Positions 54,696 through 64,000 of a stretch of 64,000 nt of DNA are shown piece after piece (positions within the stretch are counted from its first letter, which is position 1; the number at the start of each line of letters is the position of its first letter). Below the pieces are notes generated by a model that saw nothing but the letters and a program-made list of their open reading frames with translations, was not told the origin of the DNA and did no database searches. The position numbers were made by a program, and so were the translations under genes. Location of the stretch: assembly GCA_949710005.1 (NCBI GenBank), contig OX453284.1, forward strand, positions 6,707,477 through 6,771,476, given 5' to 3'. This DNA is from Ricordea florida. Lineage: Eukaryota > Cnidaria > Anthozoa > Corallimorpharia > Ricordeidae.

Positions 54696-57600
54696 GCTCC
54701 AAGCGACATCGCAATAATCCATAACCGGCAGAACAAGAGACTGATAAACTTTATTGGCTGCATCGACAGTTAGATTGTTTCTAATTCTTCCGAGGACACC
54801 GATTCTCTTGGAAATCTTAACCAATCTTATCCACGTGCTGTTTGAAATTGAGAATTGCATCTATCAGCACGCCAAGGTATTTGTAATGTTGTGCTTGATT
54901 TATCGGCTTTTCCCCGAGGAATAAGCTAAATGGCCCATCTGAAAAGGTAGCCGAAGCGATTCGTTGTTGAGTGCCGAAAAGAACGTATTCGGTCTTCACT
55001 GGATGAATGCACAGCTTATTAATATGGGTCCAGGATTGTAATTTTTTTAGATCTTTATTCAAAACGGTACTTATGTTTCCGATATTGAAGTCAGCGTAGA
55101 AAAGGACAGCATCGTCCGCATAAAGTAGGATCTTTGGCTGAAGGAAACAGTTGGGCAAGTCATTGATGTAAATCGAAAACAAAATCGGACCAAGTATGGA
55201 CCCTTGTGGGACGCCAGATTTTATCTGCTGAGGTGCAGACTGTACGCTGCCATAGACAACAGATTGACATCGATTCGTAAGATAGTTCTTAAACAACCTC
55301 AGTTCATGGTTGTTGATACCATACCCAGGCAGTGTCTTTAGGAGAAGTTGGTGATTTACGCTGTCGAAGGCTTTTCGAAAGTCGACAAACACCGCTGCTG
55401 TAACACAACCTTCGTCAATGCCTTTCCTAATACAATCCGTGAAGTATGTAACCGCGTCCTGGGTAGAATGATTTTTTCGAAAACCACACTAGAAGGGAGA
55501 TAGCTGACTGGACTTATCTAAATGTTGGAGGAGCTGTATTTGCACGGCTCTTTCAAGGATCTTCGAAGCCACCGGTTAAACGGAGATGGGACGGTAGTTA
55601 TCCATACACTTCTTATCCCCATCTTTATAAAGTGGAACCACCCTTGCATATTTCCATTAATTCCTCCGGTAAAACTGCAGAAGAAATCGAAAGATTCATT
55701 ATGACTGTTAGCGGAGCTGAGATGCTTGGAGCCGCATCCTTTAGTAAACGGGTTGGAATTCCGTCAAGTCCTGTACCTTTCGATGTTTTAAGCAGCCTAA
55801 GTTGACGATGAACAAACGCAGCTGATCCTGATTTCAAAGAGAACAAAGATTGACTTGAATTATTCAAACATGCTTCTGTGCTCAGCTGGTTCCAGTTAAT
55901 AGGTGGAATACTAGAAAGCAACTTTTCCACAACATTTGTAAAATATGTGCAGAAACCGTTTACAATAGTAAGGGCATCCGTGTTTGTCTTTCCATCTACT
56001 GTGATAGGTTCAATAGAAGCTGACGGTTGAGATGTAACCGATTTATTGGGAAGGACTTTCTTAACAGCTTTCGCAGAAATTCTTGGGATCATCAGAATTG
56101 TCTTGTATGATTCTGCGGTTGTAGCTGGATTTCGCTTTTTTAATCATGGCAGTAACCTGATTTCTCAAACTCTTGTATCTAGACCAGTGTAATTCGGTGT
56201 TTGTCCTGCGAGCTTGGCGGTAAAAATGATCTCTCTCGGCCATCACTTTCTTTATCTCGTTTGACAACCAAGGGATGTTTCTGCCGCGAACTTTCTTGTC
56301 AATTTGAGGTGCATGGTTATCAGCCACGTCCAGGAAACATGTTTTGAAGTTCAACCACGCATTATCGACGTCTCGACACTCACTGAGGTTGTCCCAGTAG
56401 ACAGATGACAGATCTTCATTAAAACGTGTAGGACAATACTTGCTGTAGTTTCTGCATTTTATCGTTCGTGGTTTAAACTTTAGCGAGTTTTTCCCATCGA
56501 AGTTAACATGTAAGTCTCATTTACTCTCCATAAAAATCGACGCTTTCCAACTCGAATTAATTCTACCCAGAATATAGGACCAAGCCGAAATACCATAAGA
56601 CGAGATTGCTTACTATTCGTTATTGTTTTCTGTCTTCCTTCCTCTCTTACTTTGAAAGTGAAAGAATTTCTATGCTTTAAATTTTATGGAAAGAAGTCTT
56701 TTATTTCGAACACATGATTATCAGACGCGATCTAAGTAATGAACAACTTTCTTGGAATTATTTCATTATGAAATGGTCACATTGCTACGTACCAGTTCCC
56801 TTGACCTCAAATCCCACATTCGGTCTGAACTGTGAAGAGGCCGACCCAGTCCTTCGATATGAACAGTTCACTTTGTACTCTACGTCATAACTTTGAGTGA
56901 CTTTACCATCGGAAACTTTGCCGTGAACTGTGTTGCTGAAGAAGAAATAATCATCGGTTATTTGCATCCGGGTCCCACAGCTCGCAACTGGAAAAGAGAA
57001 AGTGTTGACCGAATTGTCACTGACGCTAAAGGAACAATTTGTGTCATCCATCTTGACTTCTTCAATGTCGGGTCCCAGACCTTCGTCACTGATTGATATT
57101 GTCATATCTCGTTCATCGCAGGTGACATTTACGACTGAAAAAAAAAAAGAACAAAAAGACAAAACATTAATGGGTGTATCTTTACTGAGCTGCTCTTTCG
57201 CTGAAGAAGATCAGGGCTATAATCACAGAGATTCTAAAGTGTCAATTTCTTATATTAACGACGCACATACCCTTTCCTAACATTCGCTCAAACTATTACT
57301 TTTTGCTGTGTTTCAAATGATTTCCCACACGAAAAAGCACCAGATTTTTTATGAAACTAATTTTTTTCTACAATGAATTGAGCTTGAAGATGTTATTCTG
57401 CTTCTGACCCTTTTAACGTACTAATTCAAAAACGAGTGCGAGTGTTTCATCAGGGGTTCCAAACACGTGAAAACTGATGAAAGCACGAGGCCGCAGGCCG
57501 ATTACTTCTATTGTTTTCGAGTGTTTCGAAAGCCTGATGAAACAGTCGCACTCGTTTGTTAAATAGCTTCTCAATTGCGCCTCAGGAATAAAGGAAAATA

Positions 57601-60600
57601 AAAATATTCACATGTTGTCAGCAAGTTTGTTACGAAAAATTGCATTGTTATGGTGAATTGCCTTTTCAGAAAGAATTGCACCAATGTTATTAGAATGTCG
57701 TGGATGATTATAAAATCAATATTTAATTTTGAATTCTTCACTCTCTTCCGCAATGGCTTCTAGTATCACGTTTTCGGCGAGCAAAATCAGCCGATGAAGA
57801 TGCACAGTTGGTAGAAAGTGTCGTGTGGAAGCCAAACTCTAAGCGTTTTGCTTTTGACAAACAACCTGTGGGAATTAACACGCTCAATAGCACTACTCTC
57901 TCTGTGCAAAGAAGCAGGCTTTAAGCGCCAGACTAGCCACTAGCTCATTTAACGCAGGAGTAGAAGAGAAGCTAATTAGGGACCGGACTGGTCATCGGTC
58001 AAACGCTTTTTTTACAATAACTGAGCGAATTCTCGCGCGCTGATTGGCCAATTTTTATCATCAATAAGAGTACAGACACATAAAATTTTAATTTAAGTCT
58101 TCATTTGACCTTTTTCGCGTTTTGTTATTGTAAAAAACAAATTGATGTCAGTTTTTTATGCGTCTGTCCTCTTATTGATGATGAATTGCGTCATAACATT
58201 GTCAAAGTTTGTTGTAGATCCACTCGCCTATCGGCTCGTGGATCTACAACACTTTGACAATGTTATGACGCAATTCATCATCAATAAGAGGACAGACGCA
58301 TAAAAAACTGACGTCAATTTGTTAAATTTAAATATGAAAAGATTAGTGAAGTTAAGTCTGCTGAAGTTTCTAAGGTGTTGGCGCCTAAGCGCAGCACTAG
58401 CAATGAAGAAATGACTAAAGATACGAAGAGTTCTTGGGATCAGTTCATGTCCTCTGCCTACTTTAAGAACTGCAAAAGAACTATTACCGCAAACAAGTGA
58501 ACGAACGTGATGATGTTTCCTTTAGAAAATGCCTTGTTACTTCTTATTAGAAAGGGTTGCAATAAAGGTTGTTTGTTTGTACATGTTGGTGTCTTTGTTT
58601 TAAATCAAACTCAAGGGGTTGATGTTACATGAAACTCATAGAGAGCGCGTCATTTCAGTGTTTGAGCGGGGTTTCAAATCACATGCACGTGACGAAATTG
58701 GCGTCTCTTGTTTAGATGATCACCTTATGAAGATTTTATGAATTAAAGAGTAAATGTTTGAGTCATTTAATGCATGTTGCAATCACCTTGAGTCAATGAA
58801 TGCGAGTTCGATAATATCTTTGAACTCACACTCATTTTCAGAGTGATACCTCTATCATCTGACCGTGTTGTTTGCTAAGAAACAGTTGACATACTGCCGT
58901 GTCTTGGCAACATTACTTCACTCACGGTTAGAGGAAAAACAATGGGTGTGGCAGGCGGCCTACGTTACCTTTCTTGCCGTACACTGCGACCCTGAGACAG
59001 GTAGCAGAACCATTAACTACCGTGGGGTGAAATCGGACGCCCCTAGCTAATTTTTGAGAGGTTATGCTCGTTATAAAAGGAAATTGTCCATCTGTTGCGG
59101 GTACCATAATCTCCTGCAAAACAACATAAAGCAAATTCAGTGACCGTTTACTTCAACTTTTTGAAAACCCTTAACTCTTTTCTGTGATTCAAGATGAAAA
59201 TAAAACAAGAACCAAATCTTTAAGTTAATACAACACAACAATGTTCAGTAGCTTTCCAAAGAATGGTCACACTGGATGGTTTGATCCACAGATGAAAAAG
59301 TTAGAACCACGCTGTATAGTAAAACAAACAGTACAACAGTACAGTACTGTTGAGTAGCTTTACAAAGAATGGTCACACTGCATGGTTTAATCCACAGATG
59401 AAAAAGTTAGAACCACGCTGTATAGCAAAACAAACAGTACCACAGTACAGTAATGTTCAGTAGCTTTACAAAGAATGGTCACACTCCTTGGTTTGATTCA
59501 CAGATGAAAAGGTGGAACTACAATATATAGATAAACAAACAGTACCACAGTACAATACTTTTCAGTGGCGGAACGTTTTAGTATAAGGCCTTTATAGGGA
59601 ATGCACTACAATAATGAACCACACCGTTCCACCACAAGCGCAGAGTTGATAAAACGCACAGAAACCTTAGACAATCCTTACTTCGGGTTCAAGGCCGTCT
59701 CCTCTGTAGTAAAACCAGTTTTTCCCGTCGACAGAAATTGACAGCATATATTTTGTTGTGAAGAAATTGTCAGAGGAATTTACAAAACCTTGAACTTCAA
59801 CAGCGCAAATCTCGTAGAGATTGTTCAGGTTTACTTCAAGATATGCGTCAGGTGGTTTTGTCTCAGAACACCAGGCTCCATCTGGGTTGCCTAGGAAACC
59901 GTCACTTGGTGGGTAATCTGGCAGACTGTCTGTAGCACTGAATGAGACCTCACTGATAAGACTGCTGTCACAGTTTTCTACAGAGAAAAAGGAAACATTA
60001 GAAGTACAATGTCACAGCTAAGAACCCAAAATGCACCTATAAATATAGCACAATTATAGTGTAACGTTGCATTTTCTTCCTTACAACAATAGAAAAGAGA
60101 ACGGAATTTGTAACATTACTCGTTTGATTACCTCCTGACTGTATTAGAAGATGTCAGAACTCGCAATTTATCACTGAAGTTTCAGCTGTTTCAGTGAAAC
60201 TGTTAAAAACAAAATCACCTTACATATGACAGAACGTTTGGCATATAATTCATGGTAGGCCACCATATATAGTGTTTACAGGGGTATACAAGGGTTTACA
60301 AAGGTATATCCTTGCAAAGGTATATCCTTGTAAACCCTTGTATACCCTTGTAAACACTATATATGGTGACTATATGGTGGCCTACCATGAATTATATGGC
60401 GAAAGTTTTACTCTTTGAGATAAAAGGGTTCAGAAGAAGAGCACCTTGCATAACTTTTTGGAGCAAAAGCGGTTAAAGCTACACTGATCATCCACATTTA
60501 GAAAACAGTCCTAAGAAAGTACGCGCGCTGATTGGTTAGAAATCGTGTTTCTATAACTCGATAGAAACACAGAACTAGCACGAGCTGTTGACGTAATGAT

Positions 60601-60783
60601 GACGCGAGCAAAGAGAATTTACATTTTGATAATCAAAGCTAACAAGTTGCTTTTCTTTTTTTCGTCGCGGTGTTTTCTAAAAGAAATAGAAAACATGTTC
60701 TTCGTGTTTCTATTGAGTTATAGAAACACTCGTGAAAGTTTGGGAGAACTCGAAAAAGCTGTGGAAACACTCGCCTGCGACTC

Positions 60784-60814
<31 letters not shown>

Positions 60815-61138
60815 CTTTCACTCGTGTTTCTATAACTCGATAGAAACACGGTACATGTTTTCTATTTCTTAAGTAGATAACGGTATGACAAAAGTTTCGA
60901 GACGGAATTTTAAGGCGGTTTACAAATTAAACTCTGCCACTTTGCATGGTCGTTTTAATAAAATTGAACAACGAAAGAATAATTCACCGAAATCAATAGT
61001 AAGTTCTAATAATAACGATAATGATAATGATAATGGAAATGATGATTATGATAAGTAATTAATACCTTGTTGAGGTAACCCTCTCTGGAAAAGAAAGACG
61101 AACACTACTACAAAATATAACAAACGAATCCTTGACAT
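52221..61138 (-). CDS. ZP-domain / discoidin membrane protein, seven exons, 541 aa
   Basis: Seven minus-strand exons (61066-61138, 59682-59977, 58969-59113, 56793-57134, 54386-54605, 52725-53029, 52221-52465) total 1626 bp, exactly 541 codons plus stop, with matching phase and GT-AG sites at all six introns. The order is a signal peptide (MSRIRLLYFVVVFVFLFQRG), one F5/8 type C (discoidin) domain split over exons 2-3, a zona pellucida domain over exons 4-6, a furin-type site RKRRS, one transmembrane helix (IAGSATVAVVAICVTIILAV) and a short cytosolic tail. Discoidin domains bind sugars or lipids, ZP domains polymerise into extracellular filaments, and cleavage at the furin site releases the ZP module for assembly. 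The protein probably acts at the cell surface or in mucus/extracellular matrix; the exact role is unknown. Confidence 0.88.
52725..53029 (-). CDS. ZP gene exon 6: C-terminal ZP part and furin site
   Basis: Encodes CSDDPSTNYTCNNST, VYLHCDVVMCF and CKMECDNCG with paired cysteines of ZP-C, then STRKRRSPD, a dibasic furin-type cleavage site, and an acidic linker. Confidence 0.88.
53228..53464 (+). pseudogene. LINE ORF2 C-terminal remnant in ZP intron 5
   Basis: Plus-strand LRSSSASIPLEKIRDSAAKR followed by FFNSLPDHLRMCDDF matches the end of CR1/L2-like LINE proteins. It is followed by a 3' UTR and a TTA-rich microsatellite tail. Confidence 0.65.
53567..53710. repeat. (TTA)n/(TTAATA)n microsatellite
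   Basis: Nearly pure run of TTA with interspersed TTAATATTAATA, ending in AATAATTAATAATAATTAG. Possibly the tail of the LINE fragment before it. Confidence 0.9.
54386..54605 (-). CDS. ZP gene exon 5: mid ZP domain
   Basis: Acceptor TCTTTAG; encodes EYGTFNVSMNGFKDANF through LHLQECWATADGF, where ECWAT is a typical ZP-C motif with its cysteine. Donor CGG|GTATGG. Confidence 0.87.
54641..54692. repeat. (ATA)n microsatellite at the LINE end
   Basis: About 17 ATA units directly after the broken LINE frame. Confidence 0.9.
54700..56510 (-). mobile_element. Non-LTR retrotransposon (LINE) fragment in ZP intron 4
   Basis: Minus-strand pieces in order: KYCPTRFNEDLSS...WLNFKTCFLDVADNHAP (end of the nuclease-RT linker), LKTSKGTGLDGIPTRLLKDA (RT motif 0/1), FVDFRKAFDSVNHQLL (motif A, 55392 downwards), SGVPQGSILGPILFSIYIND (motif B), LLYADDAVLFY (palm YADD), HYKYLGVLID and LVLPVMDYCDVAW. 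At least two frame changes occur, and both ends are missing. It lies on the same strand as the host gene and would be transcribed in its intron. Confidence 0.85.
56793..57134 (-). CDS. ZP gene exon 4: N-terminal ZP part
   Basis: Acceptor TTTTTCAG; encodes VNVTCDERDMTISISDEGLG, the ASCGTRMQ loop and YRRTGSASSQFRPNV, matching the ZP-N cysteine and Cys-Gly-Thr pattern. Donor ACTG|GTACGT. Confidence 0.88.
57429..57557. repeat. Foldback element in ZP intron 3
   Basis: AAACGAGTGCGAGTGTTTCA and its inverse flank a core with GAGGCCGCAGGCC. Confidence 0.75.
58139..58320. repeat. Near-perfect foldback element in ZP intron 3
   Basis: Arms of about 85 bp (from AAATTGATGTCAGTTTTTTA to its inverse) enclose CTCGCCTATCGGCTCG. 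A degraded extra arm piece lies at about 58065-58083. Confidence 0.85.
58969..59113 (-). CDS. ZP gene exon 3: second half of the discoidin domain
   Basis: Acceptor TTTTGCAG; encodes LARGVRFHPTVVNGSATCLR and VAVYGKK, the arginine and cysteine end of F5/8 type C domains. 145 bp, phase 0 to 1. Confidence 0.85.
59235..59575. repeat. 106-bp satellite array in ZP intron 2, about three copies
   Basis: AGCTTT(A/C)CAAAG recurs at 59250, 59356 and 59462, exactly 106 bp apart. Confidence 0.88.
59682..59977 (-). CDS. ZP gene exon 2: first half of the discoidin domain
   Basis: Encodes ENCDSSLISEVSFSATDS, GAWCSETKPPDAYLEVNL and SVDGKNWFYYRGDGLEPE, the core of an F5/8 type C domain with the aromatic loop typical of ligand binding. 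Donor GAA|GTAAGG. Confidence 0.88.
60243..60397. repeat. Foldback element in ZP intron 1
   Basis: Arms from ATATAATTCATGGTAGGCCA inward through GTGTTTACA and the repeated GGTATATCCTTG; palindromic over 155 bp. Confidence 0.8.
60496..60849. mobile_element. Hairpin-ended dispersed repeat, copy 2 (complete arm)
   Basis: The left 269 bp match 31517-31785 at all but two positions. The right part, 60706-60849, folds back on itself, GTGTTTCTAT...GAGAACTCGAAAAAGC against its inverse, so this copy ends in a long hairpin. Confidence 0.8.
61066..61138 (-). CDS. ZP gene exon 1: signal peptide
   Basis: ATG at 61138; encodes a 24-residue signal peptide with basic start and a Val/Phe/Leu core, then donor CAAG|GTATTA. 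Confidence 0.85.
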
Positions 61139-61364
61139 CGTGACATTTGTTCCTGCCTGTTATCAGAACACGTTATTGGCGTTTCCTGAATACAGAAAAG
61201 AAGAAAGACAACTCAGCAGAAATTTCACTACCCTGAAAACAGTAAAAAGTGTTCAGCATTTCTTGTTAACAATAAAGAAATCCTTAGGAAATCAATATTT
61301 ACTGGTTAGCATTACTATTGTACATTTTATTTCACAGTAATACCGTGACCGACAACGCAATTCA

Positions 61365-61600
61365 ACTAGCTTTCCAAGGAATGGTCACACTGCATGGTTT
61401 GATCCACAGAAGAAAAAGTTAGAACCACACTGTAAAGTAAAACAAACAGTACCACAGTACAGTACTGTTCAGTAGCTTTACAAAGAATGGTTACACTGCA
61501 TGGTTGGATCCACATATGAAAACGTTCTAGAAACACACTGAATAGTAAACAAACCACAGTACCGCACTGCTCAGTAGCTGCCAAGGAATTGTGATAAAAG
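61365..61600. repeat. 106-bp satellite, about two copies
   Basis: Units with GTCACACTGCATGGTTTGATCC and AACAAACAGTACCACAGTAC, upstream of the ZP gene. Confidence 0.8.
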
Positions 61601-64000
61601 AGGGCTCGATACACAGATGCAAAGGCACAGCAACTACAATATTAGAGCATTTAATATTCTTTCAAGGGCGACCCAGAGTACATAAAGATAAATAGATTGT
61701 TTATGCACAGTGCCGCTTACTCAATTTACTTTTCCTGTGACATTATTAGTGTTTTTGTTGGCATCTAATGACAACTCCAAAAGGGAGTCTCTTCTTTAGA
61801 TACACTATAGGCGTTCGATTACTGACATATGCCTTTGTTGCAATTTTTGCTCAAATTCTAAGGAGTCGAACACAATTCAGTGCTTTCTAAAAGCTCCACT
61901 GTTTGGTAATCAACGGTTGAAAAAAGTATTTGTATTCATCTCTTTATCTAACATGATTTCCTGGTGTTCTAGAATTTTCGGGATTTGCTGCTTCACTGGC
62001 GAAAACATGAAATCTTTTGTTCGTATTTATTCACCCTGAAAGCACTCCGTTCAGATCGACTAATATCATTGTTTCATCCTTTCTCAACTTCACAACGCAG
62101 CGATTTTTTTCCTATAGTTTGAAACCTTCATTTTGTAAAGTTCCCTGATTTCTATTCATGCCGATTTGCATTTGATGTTTTCAAGACTTTCTGATTGTAT
62201 TGATGCGTATGCAACGAAAAAAGACTGGGTTTAGAAAACAAAATTGAACAGCATCATAGAGCAAATATGCAAGCCTACAACCTCTGTTGTTCTAGTCTGA
62301 AACAAGAATGAAAAGATTGCATCCGCGTCACGTTTTTTTTTATTTTTATTTTTTAAGAGTTCACTAATAACGCAAGAGAAAATTTTAGATCGGTTTAACT
62401 GAAGTTTTGGTAGGGACCTATTCAAATCGGCAGCCTAAATTCTACCACTTAAAACACGCTGCTAAAATCGACTAATCAATTTCTTTGTAAGTAAAGTCGT
62501 CATCAATTCTCGGGGGACGTTGATATTGATAAAGATACCGTTTCAGGTCTTATCTTGGCAGCTGACTATATTGCTTACCATAAGCTGCGAGGATCTTTCA
62601 TTTATTAAATATAAAGTAAAATATTGAACATCAAATGGACACTAAATCATGAATGGTTAATCCATGGCGACATAATCTCCATATAATACTCAGGAAAACA
62701 TTGACTTTGTCATGAACGTGGCAACGAATTAATTATCTCACAATCGGAAAACATAAGGCACAAATCAGCAAACAAACTCAGCAAACTCTAAACAAACTTT
62801 AGCAAATGTTGAAAAATATACAGACTGTTTAAGCTTTCCATTGGCTAATGCAAACACAGCATAACTATATTTATGTCCCGGAATGTTGTCCACATATGCT
62901 CCCTCTTACTTCTCTTACGGCGACTGCCTGAGCAACAGAGGCGAAGATGGCTGTTTCACTTTGTGAGGTGCACATTCAAATTACAGCGCCGCTGTTTCTA
63001 ATGTCGCTATAGGCGTTAAACGCCTGTATATCGACGTTTGATGAGATTGGCTAGTGATCTTAACTTTACTGAAGTCGATTTCTATCCATGTTTGTGCAGA
63101 TATATTGAAAGAACTCGCTCTGTGTGCGGCAAAGCGGAGCCGCTCCTTTCAACTTCTACTGACAAACAGTCTATTTAACTGCACAAACCTTAAAATGTCT
63201 ATAAGGACGAATAGCACGAAAAGAAATCCAACTATTTTTTAAAAATATGACAGTTTCGAAGGAATGCCATGAACTATTTATGCTACAATCATTATAACCG
63301 CAAGCGAACAAATTACATTCCAAGTTCATAGCGAGTTACTACCAGTCTGTAGCATGCTTTCTATGGCTCTCTGGCTGTCGGATCTAAGACTGTATTATAT
63401 ATTGCTTTTCTTATAAACGTATAAAGAAAACTTGTTTTAATACTAAGTTGGCTTTGCTAATAATGTGTTACCAAGGCATGAATTAGAAGTACAGTCTTGG
63501 TCAACGTTTGAATAACAAGTTTGGCCAGAAGGAAAAAGAGCTTTCCTTACCCACGTAATAAGACGTGTCTCCTAAACCTTGCAAAATGAAACCTCTTCTT
63601 TTATGCCGTCATGTTTCAAGGCGTACGCAAACATATAAAACAAACTATGCGTGTTCAGACAGCCATTTTATGCTGCGTTGGTATGAATAATTGGACTCTG
63701 TGCGTTAAAGCGTTAATTATTCGGCACCTTTTTTGAATAATAACTATTATAATTATATGTATTGAAGGAAGCCAACCATAGCGCGGTGGTCACTCGACAT
63801 ATCTTTCGCATTCCTGTATTTAACAATCTGAAGAGAGAGCTATCGTAACAAAAGTCTCAGAGTGCGTAAGGGAAAATCTCTTCAGTAGCGAAAAAGTCCT
63901 AGAAATCCATTAAAAATGCCAATTTGACAAGCATGTTTTGCCATTTCTGTACTAAATTTAGAGCCTCTGTTTTGTTAACTTGTGAATTCCTTTCACGTGA
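61601..64000. other. No gene recognised
   Basis: Host DNA upstream of the ZP gene; nothing identified on either strand. Confidence 0.45.

Noticed and set aside
57450..57550. Further hammerhead ribozyme at CTGATGAAAC motifs
   Set aside because: The core GAAA and stem II are not in the right order or spacing.
60596..60835. Conserved frame shared with 31617-31865
   Set aside because: The identity reflects a recent nucleotide repeat; the protein pattern is not preserved beyond the repeat and contains the hairpin.

Overview
The window is animal nuclear DNA, most likely from an anthozoan cnidarian such as a stony coral. It holds intron-containing genes with GT-AG splice sites, intronless rhodopsin-like GPCRs, a ZP/discoidin membrane protein, tRNA-derived SINEs, CR1/L2-like LINE fragments, many foldback elements, and the right part of a Maverick/Polinton of the gene set seen in cnidarians. 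The species call is an inference; no species marker is present.

Layout. 1-12413: right-hand part of a Polinton (Maverick), left end outside the window. From left to right it carries a partial coiled-coil membrane protein, five small membrane proteins, a protein with an acidic tail, another membrane protein, a packaging ATPase, a capsid-like protein, a DDE integrase on the + strand, a protein-primed family B DNA polymerase broken by one frameshift, an unknown 238-residue protein, and a non-coding terminal region with a 50-bp tandem repeat. All genes except the integrase are on the minus strand. No protease gene is visible; it would have to lie left of the window. 12414-17767: five exons of an SLC6 neurotransmitter-type transporter (minus strand). 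Intron 4 holds a piggyBac fossil and a foldback MITE, exon 2 is split by a 240-bp MITE, and the Polinton sits in or beyond intron 5. 17768-27660: no convincing gene. 27672-28842 and 38412-39402: two paralogous GPCR genes in opposite orientation. 28850-38100: LINE remnants, foldback elements, an inverted pair of hammerhead ribozymes, a SINE nested in a LINE. 39906-46355: a TTA-flanked MITE, a 106-bp satellite array, a SINE, and a 4.5-kb TTAA-flanked DNA transposon with about 1-kb terminal inverted repeats and a decayed RNase H-like protein gene. 46356-52220: mostly featureless, with a 23-bp minisatellite and a third copy of the TTA-flanked MITE. 52221-61138: a complete seven-exon minus-strand gene for a signal peptide, discoidin, ZP, furin site and transmembrane protein (541 residues if spliced as read). 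61139-64000: satellite and unassigned DNA.

How parts fit. The Polinton genes form a replication module (polymerase), an integration module (integrase, divergent from the capsid gene with only 26 bp between starts) and a morphogenesis module (capsid, ATPase, small membrane proteins). Dyad-symmetric sequences lie at the head of most presumed transcription blocks. The host genes are ordinary animal genes, but the SLC6 copy is disrupted and was probably inactive on this haplotype.
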